DNA of 64,000 nucleotides from an uncultured Eubacteriales bacterium (GTDB lineage Bacteria > Bacillota > Clostridia > Christensenellales > Borkfalkiaceae), in assembly GCA_900548285.1 (NCBI GenBank), contig URKE01000003.1, positions 6,522 to 70,521 of the forward strand. The letters are read 5' to 3'. The position numbers were made by a program, and so were the translations under genes. How positions within the stretch are numbered: position 1 is the stretch's first letter; each line of letters starts with the position of its first letter. Shown piece by piece: positions 55,832 through 63,606 of this stretch. Below the pieces are notes generated by a model. That model ran no database searches, had not been told where the DNA came from, and worked only from the letters and a program-made list of their open reading frames with translations.

Positions 55832-56164
55832 TCAATCCTTATGACCTCCGTTTAAAACCTTGAAATCCTCTCCGAGATTCGCCATTATTGCTTTTGCCAG
55901 ATTTTCATCCGTCACAGCGGCGACTTTGCAGTTTTCTTTGCCGGTAATCTCCTCGAGCGTTACCTTTTCGGACTCAATCAGCGGCGCGCTGTGTTTTCTC
56001 GAGAGTTTTTCCGCCTCTTTTCTTGCGTTTTTCTCGCCTGCGGAGCAAAGTATTATCAGATAAACGCCCTTGTTTAAAGTCGAGATAGCGTTTATACCCG
56101 TTCTCAATTTCCCTGCCTTTATCGCAAAACCGATATATGAGTAAGGCTTACTTAGTCTGTCCAA
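55832..56164 (-). CDS. L7Ae-family RNA-binding protein YlxQ
   Basis: 110 residues of the L7Ae/L30e fold: GFAIKAGKLRTGIN, VYLIILCSAGEKNARKEAEK and the AVTDENLAKAI end. L7Ae-like proteins bind kink-turns; YlxQ's role in the nusA-infB operon is not settled. The start is TTG, six bases after AGGAGG; it overlaps ylxR by 17 bases. Confidence 0.9.
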   Translation of the reverse strand: MDRLSKPYSYIGFAIKAGKLRTGINAISTLNKGVYLIILCSAGEKNARKEAEKLSRKHSAPLIESEKVTLEEITGKENCKVAAVTDENLAKAIMANLGEDFKVLNGGHKD

Positions 56165-56420
56165 GAAGTTCCTCCTCTATCTTTTCGTAAATCGCCGCGG
56201 GGACGCCGGTTTTAAAAATCCTGTCAAGCAATTTCGCTTTGAAAAGTTTCTTAGCGCATTCGGGCGAGCGGCATATATACGCGCCGCGTCCGTCGGATTT
56301 ACCCGTTTTGTCGACAAGAAACTCTCCGTCCTTCGTCCTGACGATTCTGAGCAGTTCATTTTTTTCAAACTCGTTTCTGCAAGCGATACAAGTTCTAATC
56401 GGAATATATTTCCCGGTCAT
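56148..56420 (-). CDS. YlxR-family nucleic-acid-binding protein
   Basis: 90 residues with IPIRTCIACRNEFEKNELLRIV and the GRGAYICRSPEC Cys pair typical of YlxR (DUF448). Linked to RNase P activity in some Firmicutes. Located between nusA and ylxQ. Confidence 0.92.
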   Translation of the reverse strand: MTGKYIPIRTCIACRNEFEKNELLRIVRTKDGEFLVDKTGKSDGRGAYICRSPECAKKLFKAKLLDRIFKTGVPAAIYEKIEEELLGQTK

Positions 56421-56488
56421 AAATTCTCCAAAATACGGTTTAATATACGAACAATTCTTTATCGTTATCCTATGAATGCAATGTCTAC

Positions 56489-57595
56489 TTATTCGTTATC
56501 GGAAAAATCCTCTTCCTGAACGCCCTCTTCGACAACTTCGGTTTCTTCTTCGAGTTTCGCCTTGCTCTCGCTCTTGACGTCGACTTTCCAGCCGGTGAGC
56601 CTTGCCGCAAGACGCGCGTTCTGTCCGTCTTTACCGATCGCGAGAGAAAGTTTATCGTCGGGAACGACAACTCTCGCTATCTTTTCGCCCTCGATCGCGC
56701 TGACTTTGAGAACCTTTGCCGGAGAAAGGGCTTTCGCTATGAATTCGAGCGGATCTTCGCTCCAGGGAATTATGTCGATTTTTTCGCCGCCGAGTTCCCT
56801 TACGACTTCGTTGACTCTCATCCCCTTATTGCCGACGCACGCCCCGACGGCGTCTACGTTAGGATCGTTGCTGAAAATAGCGATTTTAGTTCTCTGCCCC
56901 GCTTCTCTCGCAATGGATTTAACCGTGACGATGCCCTGAGCGATTTCCGGAACGACGTTCTCGAAAAGTTTACGGACAAGTCCGGGAGAAGTTCTCGAAA
57001 CGAGAATCTGAGCGTTTTTGCCCATACTTCTCACTTTCTTGACGTAAACCATCAACTTATCGTTGACGTTGTATTTCTCGCCCGGCACCTGATCCTGCGG
57101 CAGCATAACCGCTTCGATCTCGCCCGCGCCGATTTCCACGTATATATTTTTGTCGTCGATTCTTCTGATCGTACAAGCCTTAATCTCGTTTTCCTTATCC
57201 TCGAATTCCGCGAGAGTGTTATCCCTTTCCGCTTCTCTGAGTTTCTGGAACACAACCTGCTTTGCGGTCTGAGCGGCAATTCTTCCGAATTCCTTGGGAA
57301 CGAATTCGGTTTTTACTTCGTCGCCGACTTTATAGGACTTTTTGATCTCTCTTGCCTCTTCGAGCGAAATTTCCTTTTCGGGATCCGTAACTTCTTCGAC
57401 TACGGTTTTAACCGCGAAAAATTTAACGGTCTTTTTTTCGGGATTCATATCGATCATAACGTCGCTCGACGTTCCGGTATGTTTTTTATAAGCCGAAACG
57501 AGCGCGTTTTTAAGCGTTTCGATTAAAAGATCCTGCTTGATTCCCTTTTCTCTTTCCAGTTCTTCGATCGAAAGAAAAAACTCCTTATTATTCAT
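56489..57595 (-). CDS. nusA: Transcription factor NusA
   Basis: 368 residues: N-terminal domain binding polymerase, S1 (near 140-200), then two KH domains with SREAG-like GACVGNKGMRVNEVVREL and AIGKDGQNARLAARLTGWK. Ends in an acidic Glu-rich tail with no extra C-terminal repeats, typical for Firmicutes. Influences pausing, termination and antitermination with NusB. Confidence 0.97.
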   Translation of the reverse strand: MNNKEFFLSIEELEREKGIKQDLLIETLKNALVSAYKKHTGTSSDVMIDMNPEKKTVKFFAVKTVVEEVTDPEKEISLEEAREIKKSYKVGDEVKTEFVPKEFGRIAAQTAKQVVFQKLREAERDNTLAEFEDKENEIKACTIRRIDDKNIYVEIGAGEIEAVMLPQDQVPGEKYNVNDKLMVYVKKVRSMGKNAQILVSRTSPGLVRKLFENVVPEIAQGIVTVKSIAREAGQRTKIAIFSNDPNVDAVGACVGNKGMRVNEVVRELGGEKIDIIPWSEDPLEFIAKALSPAKVLKVSAIEGEKIARVVVPDDKLSLAIGKDGQNARLAARLTGWKVDVKSESKAKLEEETEVVEEGVQEEDFSDNE

Positions 57596-57616
57596 TGTTA
57601 CTCTCCTTAACGAACA

Positions 57617-58084
57617 TCAGTCGAATTTAATTGCTTCGTTGATTTTTTCTATCTTGGTGAGAGGAAGTTTATAATCTTTCTCTCCTTTTCCGTCGTTTAA
57701 TACGACGTTATTCTCATCGTACCCCACAAGTTTGCTTTCGATATGCTTTTTACCCTGCAACGGCGTTGCGAGTTTTATCTCCACGTCCTTGCCGACACAT
57801 CTCTCGAAGTCGCGCGCGGTTTTAAGCGGACGATCTATTCCCGGGCTTGAAACGTTAAGGGTGTACGGCTCGCCGTAAGAGGGGTCGAGTTCGTCCAGAA
57901 CGACGTCGATTGCGTTATGAAACTTTTCGCACGTATCGAGATCCACTCCCCCTTCCGTATCGATGAAAAACGTCAGGGACGGATTTTTGCTGATCTTCGG
58001 AGCGATTTCGACGATTTCGATGTTCATTTCTTCCGCGATTTTGCCGACCGCGTTTTCAATTTCTTCCACACTTTTGAACTTCAT
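57617..58084 (-). CDS. rimP: Ribosome maturation factor RimP
   Basis: 155 residues with MKFKSVEEIENAVGKIAEEM, the LDTCEKFHNAIDVVLDELD middle and the SPGIDRPLKTARDFERCVG motif. Works in 30S assembly. Start at 58084 with GGAGGG close by (four-base gap); an earlier in-frame Met has no site. A terminator-like hairpin stands just upstream. Confidence 0.95.
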   Translation of the reverse strand: MKFKSVEEIENAVGKIAEEMNIEIVEIAPKISKNPSLTFFIDTEGGVDLDTCEKFHNAIDVVLDELDPSYGEPYTLNVSSPGIDRPLKTARDFERCVGKDVEIKLATPLQGKKHIESKLVGYDENNVVLNDGKGEKDYKLPLTKIEKINEAIKFD

Positions 58085-58102
58085 ATGCCCTCCATATAAA
58101 AA

Positions 58103-58129
58103 TTTGAGAGCGGCAAGAACCGCTCTCAA
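58103..58129 (-). terminator. Terminator-like hairpin in the rimP leader
   Basis: Minus-strand TTGAGAGCGG, loop TTCTTG, CCGCTCTCAA, then ATTTTTATATGG ahead of the rimP ribosome site. With the promoter at 58158-58186 it lies inside the leader of rimP-nusA-infB. It can be the terminator of the upstream gene or an attenuator of the operon. Confidence 0.75.
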
Positions 58130-58157
58130 TATCGAATCAACCATATTAAGCATACTT

Positions 58158-58186
58158 ATTTTAACACTTTTATATTTTTTTAGCAA
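58158..58186 (-). promoter_or_regulatory. SigmaA promoter of rimP-nusA-infB
   Basis: Minus-strand TTGCTA (58186-58181), 17 bases, extended TGT-TAAAAT (58163-58158). Leader is about 65 bases. Confidence 0.7.
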
Positions 58187-58202
58187 GCGTTTTGAACGCC
58201 TT

Positions 58203-59747
58203 TTACATAAATTTCGGTAATTCCTTTTTTATTCCGACAAGTTCGAGAAACAATTTCGCCGTAGCGTGCGCGTCGGACAACGCTCTGTGATGCAGAAATT
58301 CGATCGAAAAATGATCGCAGACCGTGTTGAGTTTGTAATTTTTCAGACGCGGAACGACCTCTCTCGCGAACGGCAAAGTATCTATGCCCTCGTTTTTGAA
58401 AGTATATCCCTGCTCTTTAGCGTAAAACTTAATAAACTTATAATCGAAGTCGAGATTATGCCCGACAATTATACTCCCTGCGGCATATTTGAAAAAATCG
58501 GGAATTATCTTGTCGAACGTGGGCATATCTTTTACCATATCTTCGCTGATTCCCGTAAGTTTGGTGATTTCCTCGCTTATTCTCCGCTCCGGATTGATAA
58601 GAGTCTGAAATTTATCGACAATTTTTCCGTCGACGATTTTCACGGCGCCTATTTCGGTTATTTTATCCCCGCCGAGATAAGAAAGTCCCGTGGTTTCGAT
58701 ATCGACCACCACGAAGGTCTGCCCGATAAGACATTCCGGAACGCTTTTCGCCACGTCGAAAAGCCCTGCCTGAGCCATATCTTCGATCGGTTCCGGCGTA
58801 ACGTAAGCGTAAAATTCCGGAACGGACTTGCTCGGTCTCTCTTCGGGTTTGAAATCCTGCGGAAAAACGCAGAACGAAACGTCGGAAATTTTAAAACTCG
58901 GTGCGCCGTTGAACATACTCAGATCGCCGCGGCACAAAATCTGCGTTCCTATCTGCAATTTGTCGATCTTCTTTTCTTTTTCTTTTGTCATGAAGATCTT
59001 ACCCTGAATTTTCCCGGTAGTGTCGTCGAGTTCGATTATGTAAAAAGTTTTTCCTTTCTGGGTTTCTTTTTGGTTAATCGAAGTTATCGTACCCGCAAAG
59101 CAACAAACGCCCTGCGCATACTGCGCGTCGGCGGCGTAAATCGCGACGCCTTCGATATCCTCGCCCCAAAGTTTAACCGGATCGTTAACTTTGAGCGTTC
59201 TGCATTTTATCGTTTCAAACTCCGACGTGTTTATCTTCTGTTCCAACATATCGGCGTTTGCTTCCGTTTTTCCGCTGTTAATCGCCTCGCCGTGAAAAAG
59301 ACAGCAAAAATTCTCGTATAAATGAGCGGAAATTTTGTCGGTTACGTTATTAGAAAGAATATATCCGTAAATATCCTCGTCGACGGTTAAAACGTATTCG
59401 CATTTTCCGTCCGACGGGAGAAACGCCCTGACGTTTGACGGCTCTATGCAATTCGCAACCGACATAAATTCCGATTTAAGATATCTTACGATTTCGTTTG
59501 AAACAAGTTCCGGATCGGCAACGATTTTTGAAACGTTAACCCTGCACTCTTTGAAGGTTTCCGGAAGATAACCCCTCAGAATATCTTCGATTTTTATACA
59601 AGTATAATCGCTCACGGACTTGTCGCAGATAAAATCAAATTCCGCCGAGCCGCTTTTGCGGAGTGTTATTTTTTTTAATCTCAATCTGCCGAGGTTGTCG
59701 TCTATCTGTTTTATTTTCGGCAAAATATCTTTGTTAAAGTCAGACAA
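58203..59747 (-). CDS. PolC-like N-terminal plus 3'-5' exonuclease, no polymerase
   Basis: 514 residues at the usual polC position (between ispG and rimP). The protein has a PolC-type N-terminal domain (1-190), an OB-fold (about 195-295, with VKLWGEDIEGVAIY), and a DnaQ-type exonuclease (345-503) with DIETTG (D349, E351), HNLDFD (D435) and HHRALSD (H487, D492), a complete DEDDh set. The PHP halves and the entire polymerase region of PolC (normally about 1430 residues) are missing; the protein stops at M514 and rimP follows. It may be a stand-alone proofreading or DNA-repair exonuclease. Overlaps ispG by eight bases. Confidence 0.85.
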   Translation of the reverse strand: MSDFNKDILPKIKQIDDNLGRLRLKKITLRKSGSAEFDFICDKSVSDYTCIKIEDILRGYLPETFKECRVNVSKIVADPELVSNEIVRYLKSEFMSVANCIEPSNVRAFLPSDGKCEYVLTVDEDIYGYILSNNVTDKISAHLYENFCCLFHGEAINSGKTEANADMLEQKINTSEFETIKCRTLKVNDPVKLWGEDIEGVAIYAADAQYAQGVCCFAGTITSINQKETQKGKTFYIIELDDTTGKIQGKIFMTKEKEKKIDKLQIGTQILCRGDLSMFNGAPSFKISDVSFCVFPQDFKPEERPSKSVPEFYAYVTPEPIEDMAQAGLFDVAKSVPECLIGQTFVVVDIETTGLSYLGGDKITEIGAVKIVDGKIVDKFQTLINPERRISEEITKLTGISEDMVKDMPTFDKIIPDFFKYAAGSIIVGHNLDFDYKFIKFYAKEQGYTFKNEGIDTLPFAREVVPRLKNYKLNTVCDHFSIEFLHHRALSDAHATAKLFLELVGIKKELPKFM

Positions 59748-60777
59748 GTTTTTCGATTTCCTTTAAAAATTCTTCTTCGACGTTTTCAAACGGCACTTTT
59801 TTATAAACCTCGCCGTTTTTGAAAAAAGCGCAGTATCCGCTTCCGCCCGCGATCCCGAGATCGCAATCCGCCGCTTCGCCGGGCCCGTTCACCACGCACC
59901 CCATAACGGCTATTTTCAAGTGTTTTTTTATCCCCGAAGTAAGTTCTTCCGCTTTGCGCGCAAGCGAAATACTGTCGTATTCCGTCCTGCCGCAAGTCGG
60001 GCATGAAATTACCTCGACGTAATTTTCGTCAAGACCGACGCCCCGCAGAATCCTCTTGGCGGCAAAAATTTCTTCTCGCGGCTGAGCCGTAAGCGAAACC
60101 CTTATCGTGTCGCCTATTCCTTTGAGAAGCAAACTTCCGATGCCTATACTGCTCTTCACGATTCCGGAGTTATACGTTCCAGCTTCCGTCACGCCGACGT
60201 GAAGAGGATAATCGGTCTTTTTATTAAGATACTCGTAAGTTTTTACGGTCAGTGGAACGTTGCTCGCCTTTGCCGAAAGGACTATTTTATCTACGCCGTA
60301 TCTTTCGAGCGCGGAAACGTTTTTAAGCGCGCTCTCCGCAAGCGACACCTCGCTCCTGCCGTACTTTGCCAGAAACTCTTTTTCAATACTGCCGGAGTTG
60401 GAACCTACCCTTACCGCAACGTCGGAATGAATCAACGCCCTGGCGACTTCCTCAACGTTTTTTTCGGAGCCGATATTGCCGGGATTGATCCTGATTTTAT
60501 CCACTCCGGAGTCAATCGCTTTAAGCGCGTATTTATAATTAAAATGGATATCGGCGACAAGCGGAATCGAGATTCTTTTTTTGATTTCGCTCAACGCTTT
60601 CACGTCGTCGTCATCTTTAACGGACACTCTGATAATGTCGCAACCCAAAACTTCCAATTCGGCAATTTGCCTTACAACATCGTCGATTTTTGAAGTTTTT
60701 ATGTTAGCCATAGACTGAATGGCAACCGGATTTTCGCCACCTATGACGACGTTACCTATCTTAACTTGCTTAGTCAT
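59740..60777 (-). CDS. ispG: 4-hydroxy-3-methylbut-2-enyl diphosphate synthase
   Basis: Converts MEcPP to HMBPP in the methylerythritol phosphate pathway. 345 residues with the iron-sulphur ligands in ISCPTCGRTEYD and MGCVVNGPGEAADCD, plus VADIHFNYKYAL and INPGNIGS. Overlaps coaX by eight bases and the PolC-like gene by eight bases. Confidence 0.97.
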   Translation of the reverse strand: MTKQVKIGNVVIGGENPVAIQSMANIKTSKIDDVVRQIAELEVLGCDIIRVSVKDDDDVKALSEIKKRISIPLVADIHFNYKYALKAIDSGVDKIRINPGNIGSEKNVEEVARALIHSDVAVRVGSNSGSIEKEFLAKYGRSEVSLAESALKNVSALERYGVDKIVLSAKASNVPLTVKTYEYLNKKTDYPLHVGVTEAGTYNSGIVKSSIGIGSLLLKGIGDTIRVSLTAQPREEIFAAKRILRGVGLDENYVEVISCPTCGRTEYDSISLARKAEELTSGIKKHLKIAVMGCVVNGPGEAADCDLGIAGGSGYCAFFKNGEVYKKVPFENVEEEFLKEIEKLV

Positions 60778-61558
60778 TTTTCACTCTCGAATTCATTTCG
60801 TAAATTATTCTGAGCCCGTTCAGCGTGAGCGTGCGATCGAACTTATCGATGCATGAAGCGTGCTTATAAATTATATATCCCATACCTCCCGTGGCGATAA
60901 CTTTCGCATCGGGACGATTCAGTTCCTCTTTGATTTTTTTGACGATATTATCAACCAATCCCGCAAAGCCGTAAACAACGCCCGCCTGCATACAGTTGAC
61001 CGTATTTTTAGCGAGGATAGACGGCGGGGTTTCGAGTTCGATATTAGGCAGGCTTGCCGTGTTGTTGACAAGAGAATCGAGCGAACCTTTTATTCCGGGA
61101 GAAATAACGACGCCGATAAGTTCGCCTTTCTCGTTTATTATATCGAACGTGGTGGCAGTACCGAAATCTATGCAGATTATCGGCGCGCCCTTGCCGTAAC
61201 GATGGATAGCGCTGACGGAATCGACAATTATATCCGCCCCCACTTCGCGCGGGTTATCCGCTTTGACGTTAAGCCCCGTTTTCACGCCCGGACCGACGAT
61301 GAGCGGCGATAAACCGAGATAGTCCCTGCACATATGCTCCATCGTGTAATTAAGCGACGGAATGACCGACGACATAATAACTCCGTCGATTTTTTCGCGC
61401 GGAATATCCGCAGACTTCAGCAAATCTCGGACTATAACCCCGTATTCGTCGCTCGTGGCGTTTCTTTGCGAAGTAACCCTGAACGAAGCCTTCATTTCGT
61501 CGCCGTCGAAAATGGCGTATTTTATATTTGAATTTCCTATATCTATACAAAAAATCAT
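60770..61558 (-). CDS. coaX: Type III pantothenate kinase
   Basis: Starts coenzyme A synthesis from pantothenate. 262 residues with the ATP loop FCIDIGNSNIKYAIF, GPGVKTGL, and CIDFGTATTFDI. The neighbouring ECF S-component is a fitting pantothenate importer. Overlaps it by four bases. Confidence 0.96.
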   Translation of the reverse strand: MIFCIDIGNSNIKYAIFDGDEMKASFRVTSQRNATSDEYGVIVRDLLKSADIPREKIDGVIMSSVIPSLNYTMEHMCRDYLGLSPLIVGPGVKTGLNVKADNPREVGADIIVDSVSAIHRYGKGAPIICIDFGTATTFDIINEKGELIGVVISPGIKGSLDSLVNNTASLPNIELETPPSILAKNTVNCMQAGVVYGFAGLVDNIVKKIKEELNRPDAKVIATGGMGYIIYKHASCIDKFDRTLTLNGLRIIYEMNSRVKND

Positions 61559-62151
61559 TGTTTTTTTACTACCTTAATTATTCTGTAAACTGACGGAGCA
61601 AGCAAAAGATTTATCGCGAATTCCACAAGAAAATTAATTCCTGCGCAACCGATAATCAAAAAGTACATAACGGATGTGCCGCTCTGAACGAAGTTCGTGT
61701 TTAACGTGTCGCTCATAAAAAGCGCGCCGACAATGAAAAGCGACGTATTGACGACCGGGGCGATCGCAGCCGCCGAAAAAACAGCCGCCGTTTTATTTTT
61801 TTTCGATACCAAACTATATACAATGCCTGCAAGAGCCCCTGCCGCCGTAGCCTTCACGATGCAAGTCAATATCGTTAAAACGGGATGATCGGAAAAAAGT
61901 ATAAACGTGAACTGATCAACCCCGACGATACCCATAATAAGCGTTATCGCGCCGAATAAAAAACCTAAAATCGCGCCGCCGTAAGCACCGGTCAGAATCG
62001 CGCCGAGCACAATCGGCACAAGCACGAACGACAATTGCACCGTTCCGATCCGGAAATAACTGCCGAAAATCTGCAGAATGACGACAAACGCGCCGAGTAT
62101 ACCTAAAACAGCAATGTTTTTAGACGTGAAAAAGCCTTTTTTTTCTTCCAT
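61555..62151 (-). CDS. ECF transporter S-component, likely pantothenate (PanT)
   Basis: 198 residues with five or six helices and a GYGGAIL-like turn (TGAYGGAILGFLFGAITLI). S-components bind the vitamin and pair with a shared EcfAAT module, which is not in this window. The pantothenate guess comes from coaX being the next gene. A six-base-pair hairpin plus T-rich tail stands in the leader (62193-62228). Confidence 0.8.
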   Translation of the reverse strand: MEEKKGFFTSKNIAVLGILGAFVVILQIFGSYFRIGTVQLSFVLVPIVLGAILTGAYGGAILGFLFGAITLIMGIVGVDQFTFILFSDHPVLTILTCIVKATAAGALAGIVYSLVSKKNKTAAVFSAAAIAPVVNTSLFIVGALFMSDTLNTNFVQSGTSVMYFLIIGCAGINFLVEFAINLLLAPSVYRIIKVVKKQ

Positions 62152-62192
62152 TTTTTGCCTCCGATCGAGTTTCTTAAAAGAATACCCGTTAG

Positions 62193-62228
62193 AAAAATAA
62201 ATAAAAATCTGTCAGACCTCATAGGTCT
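62193..62228 (-). promoter_or_regulatory. Small hairpin with T-rich tail in the ECF gene leader
   Basis: Minus-strand AGACCT, ATG loop, AGGTCT, then a T-rich stretch before the ribosome site. It may attenuate the vitamin-transport operon; the stem is short. Confidence 0.35.
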
Positions 62229-62378
62229 CCCTTTTGAGTATCCGCATTATAAATTATAATATATTTAAATTTTAAAAGCAAGTTTTTCGGGAAGGACGAT
62301 GTAACATTTTTGAGTAAAAAAAAGTATACTGATAATGATAGCGGTAACGCTACGAATATCACAGGAGGAAATATTTCA

Positions 62379-62594
62379 ATGTTGAATTGTTTGGGAATCG
62401 GCGACAACTGTTGCCTTTGGATGCTTATCATCATCCTCATTCTTTGCTTGTGCAAAAACGGATGTTTGAACGGCATTATAGATAAGATCTGCGGCTGCGG
62501 ATGCTTACTCCCCGTTCTTTTGCTTCTTCTTTGCTGCTGCAAAGGCGGAAAAGGCGGACCTGAATTCGGCTTCGGCGGAGGCTGCTGCAAATAA
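62379..62594 (+). CDS. 71-residue Cys-rich hydrophobic protein
   Basis: Unknown protein with 14 cysteines in 71 residues (CC, CLC, CGCGC, CCC, CC) around two hydrophobic stretches at about 13-25 and 43-54, and a Gly-rich tail. The start at 62379 has AGGAGG ten bases upstream; an earlier ATG at 62310 lacks one. A bidirectional terminator follows. The Cys clusters suggest metal binding or disulphide cross-linking, for example in a spore layer; no family is recognised. Confidence 0.7.
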   Translation: MLNCLGIGDNCCLWMLIIILILCLCKNGCLNGIIDKICGCGCLLPVLLLLLCCCKGGKGGPEFGFGGGCCK

Positions 62595-62607
62595 ATAATA
62601 CATATTA

Positions 62608-62657
62608 AAAATAACGGCAAACTTTCTTTAACGATCGTTTGCCGTTATTTGATTTTT
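62608..62657. terminator. Bidirectional terminator
   Basis: Fourteen-base-pair stem AAATAACGGCAAAC / GTTTGCCGTTATTT, with T-run on the plus side and the A/T arms acting for the minus-strand CobW-like gene ending at 62656. Confidence 0.88.
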
Positions 62658-63588
62658 ACTGTAAGGATACTACGGGTTCAGCAATTTCGGGTATTTCTTT
62701 TATTTTCAGAAGTTCGAGAATTATCTGAGGTTCGTCGTTTTCGTTTTCGGAAAGATAATGAATGCGTGCGCGTAAGTGAACCCACCCTTTGTTTTTTATC
62801 TTCAACGGGGTGTTGTATCCGCACAAATGCCCTATAAGCTGAATATCGTTTGCGCAACACGTCATCGCAAGCCTTCCCGCGACAAACGTGTTTTCGGGCA
62901 AATTTTTGGAAGTAACCGTCATGCAATCGAATTCGACGATTTTCCCTTCGTATCTTGAACGATTATCAAACGTATCTATATAGAAAATTCCGAAATCTTT
63001 GTCCGAAATAATCATTTCGTCGGAAATTTTATACGGAAGCTCTTCAACGAAGCTTACGGGTTTTCCGTCTTTATCGAGCGTGATGAAATACGCGTCCTTA
63101 TTGATAAGTTTAAGGCTTCTCTTATACCCCGCCATTTCCGCCGATTCTTCGCATCTGTTCATGATAACGATGTCGGAAGAACCTACGATATCCTGAAATT
63201 TCTGCCGCATGTTGTTAAAATAAATTTTAAACGTCTGCGCGTCGATAATTGCAAAAGTCTGTTCTGTTACGATATAAGGCGGAAGAGATACTGTATTCCA
63301 ATCCCACATGGCGTTTTCTTCGACAAAAAGCGCGTGCGGCTTGTTTACTTTGATAAGCTCGTTGATTTTTTCAACCGTAAAATCTTCGGGATTTTCAAAT
63401 TGATAGTAAACCGCGTTGACTTTTGCGAGTTCAGAGGGGTCATATTCGACTTCGCCCTCTTCCGTCGAAAGAATCAACACTCTGCCGACGTCGCCGAAAT
63501 CTCCGTTTTTAAGCGAATCTACGATAAAAGTCGTTTTTCCGCTTTCAAGTATTCCTTTAACGATTACAGCGGGAAACGTTCTTGCCAT
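62656..63588 (-). CDS. CobW-like GTPase domain fused to a TIGR03943-like tail
   Basis: 310 residues: an N-terminal Walker A GILESGKTTF (12-21) and a CobW-like NTPase body, then a C-terminal segment (about 215-300) with FVAGRLAMTCCANDIQLIGH, reminiscent of the CC motif of TIGR03943/DUF1980 permease partners. It is shorter and more divergent than standard CobW and lacks an obvious CxCC motif. Likely acts in metal handling; the metal is unknown. Located 18 bases after the next gene. Confidence 0.75.
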   Translation of the reverse strand: MARTFPAVIVKGILESGKTTFIVDSLKNGDFGDVGRVLILSTEEGEVEYDPSELAKVNAVYYQFENPEDFTVEKINELIKVNKPHALFVEENAMWDWNTVSLPPYIVTEQTFAIIDAQTFKIYFNNMRQKFQDIVGSSDIVIMNRCEESAEMAGYKRSLKLINKDAYFITLDKDGKPVSFVEELPYKISDEMIISDKDFGIFYIDTFDNRSRYEGKIVEFDCMTVTSKNLPENTFVAGRLAMTCCANDIQLIGHLCGYNTPLKIKNKGWVHLRARIHYLSENENDEPQIILELLKIKEIPEIAEPVVSLQ

Positions 63589-63606
63589 AGCAATTCTCCT
63601 TGACTG

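Noticed and set aside
58266..59321. A 351-codon open frame on the plus strand opposite the PolC-like gene
   Set aside because: It is a shadow of a clear coding gene, without motifs or start signals.
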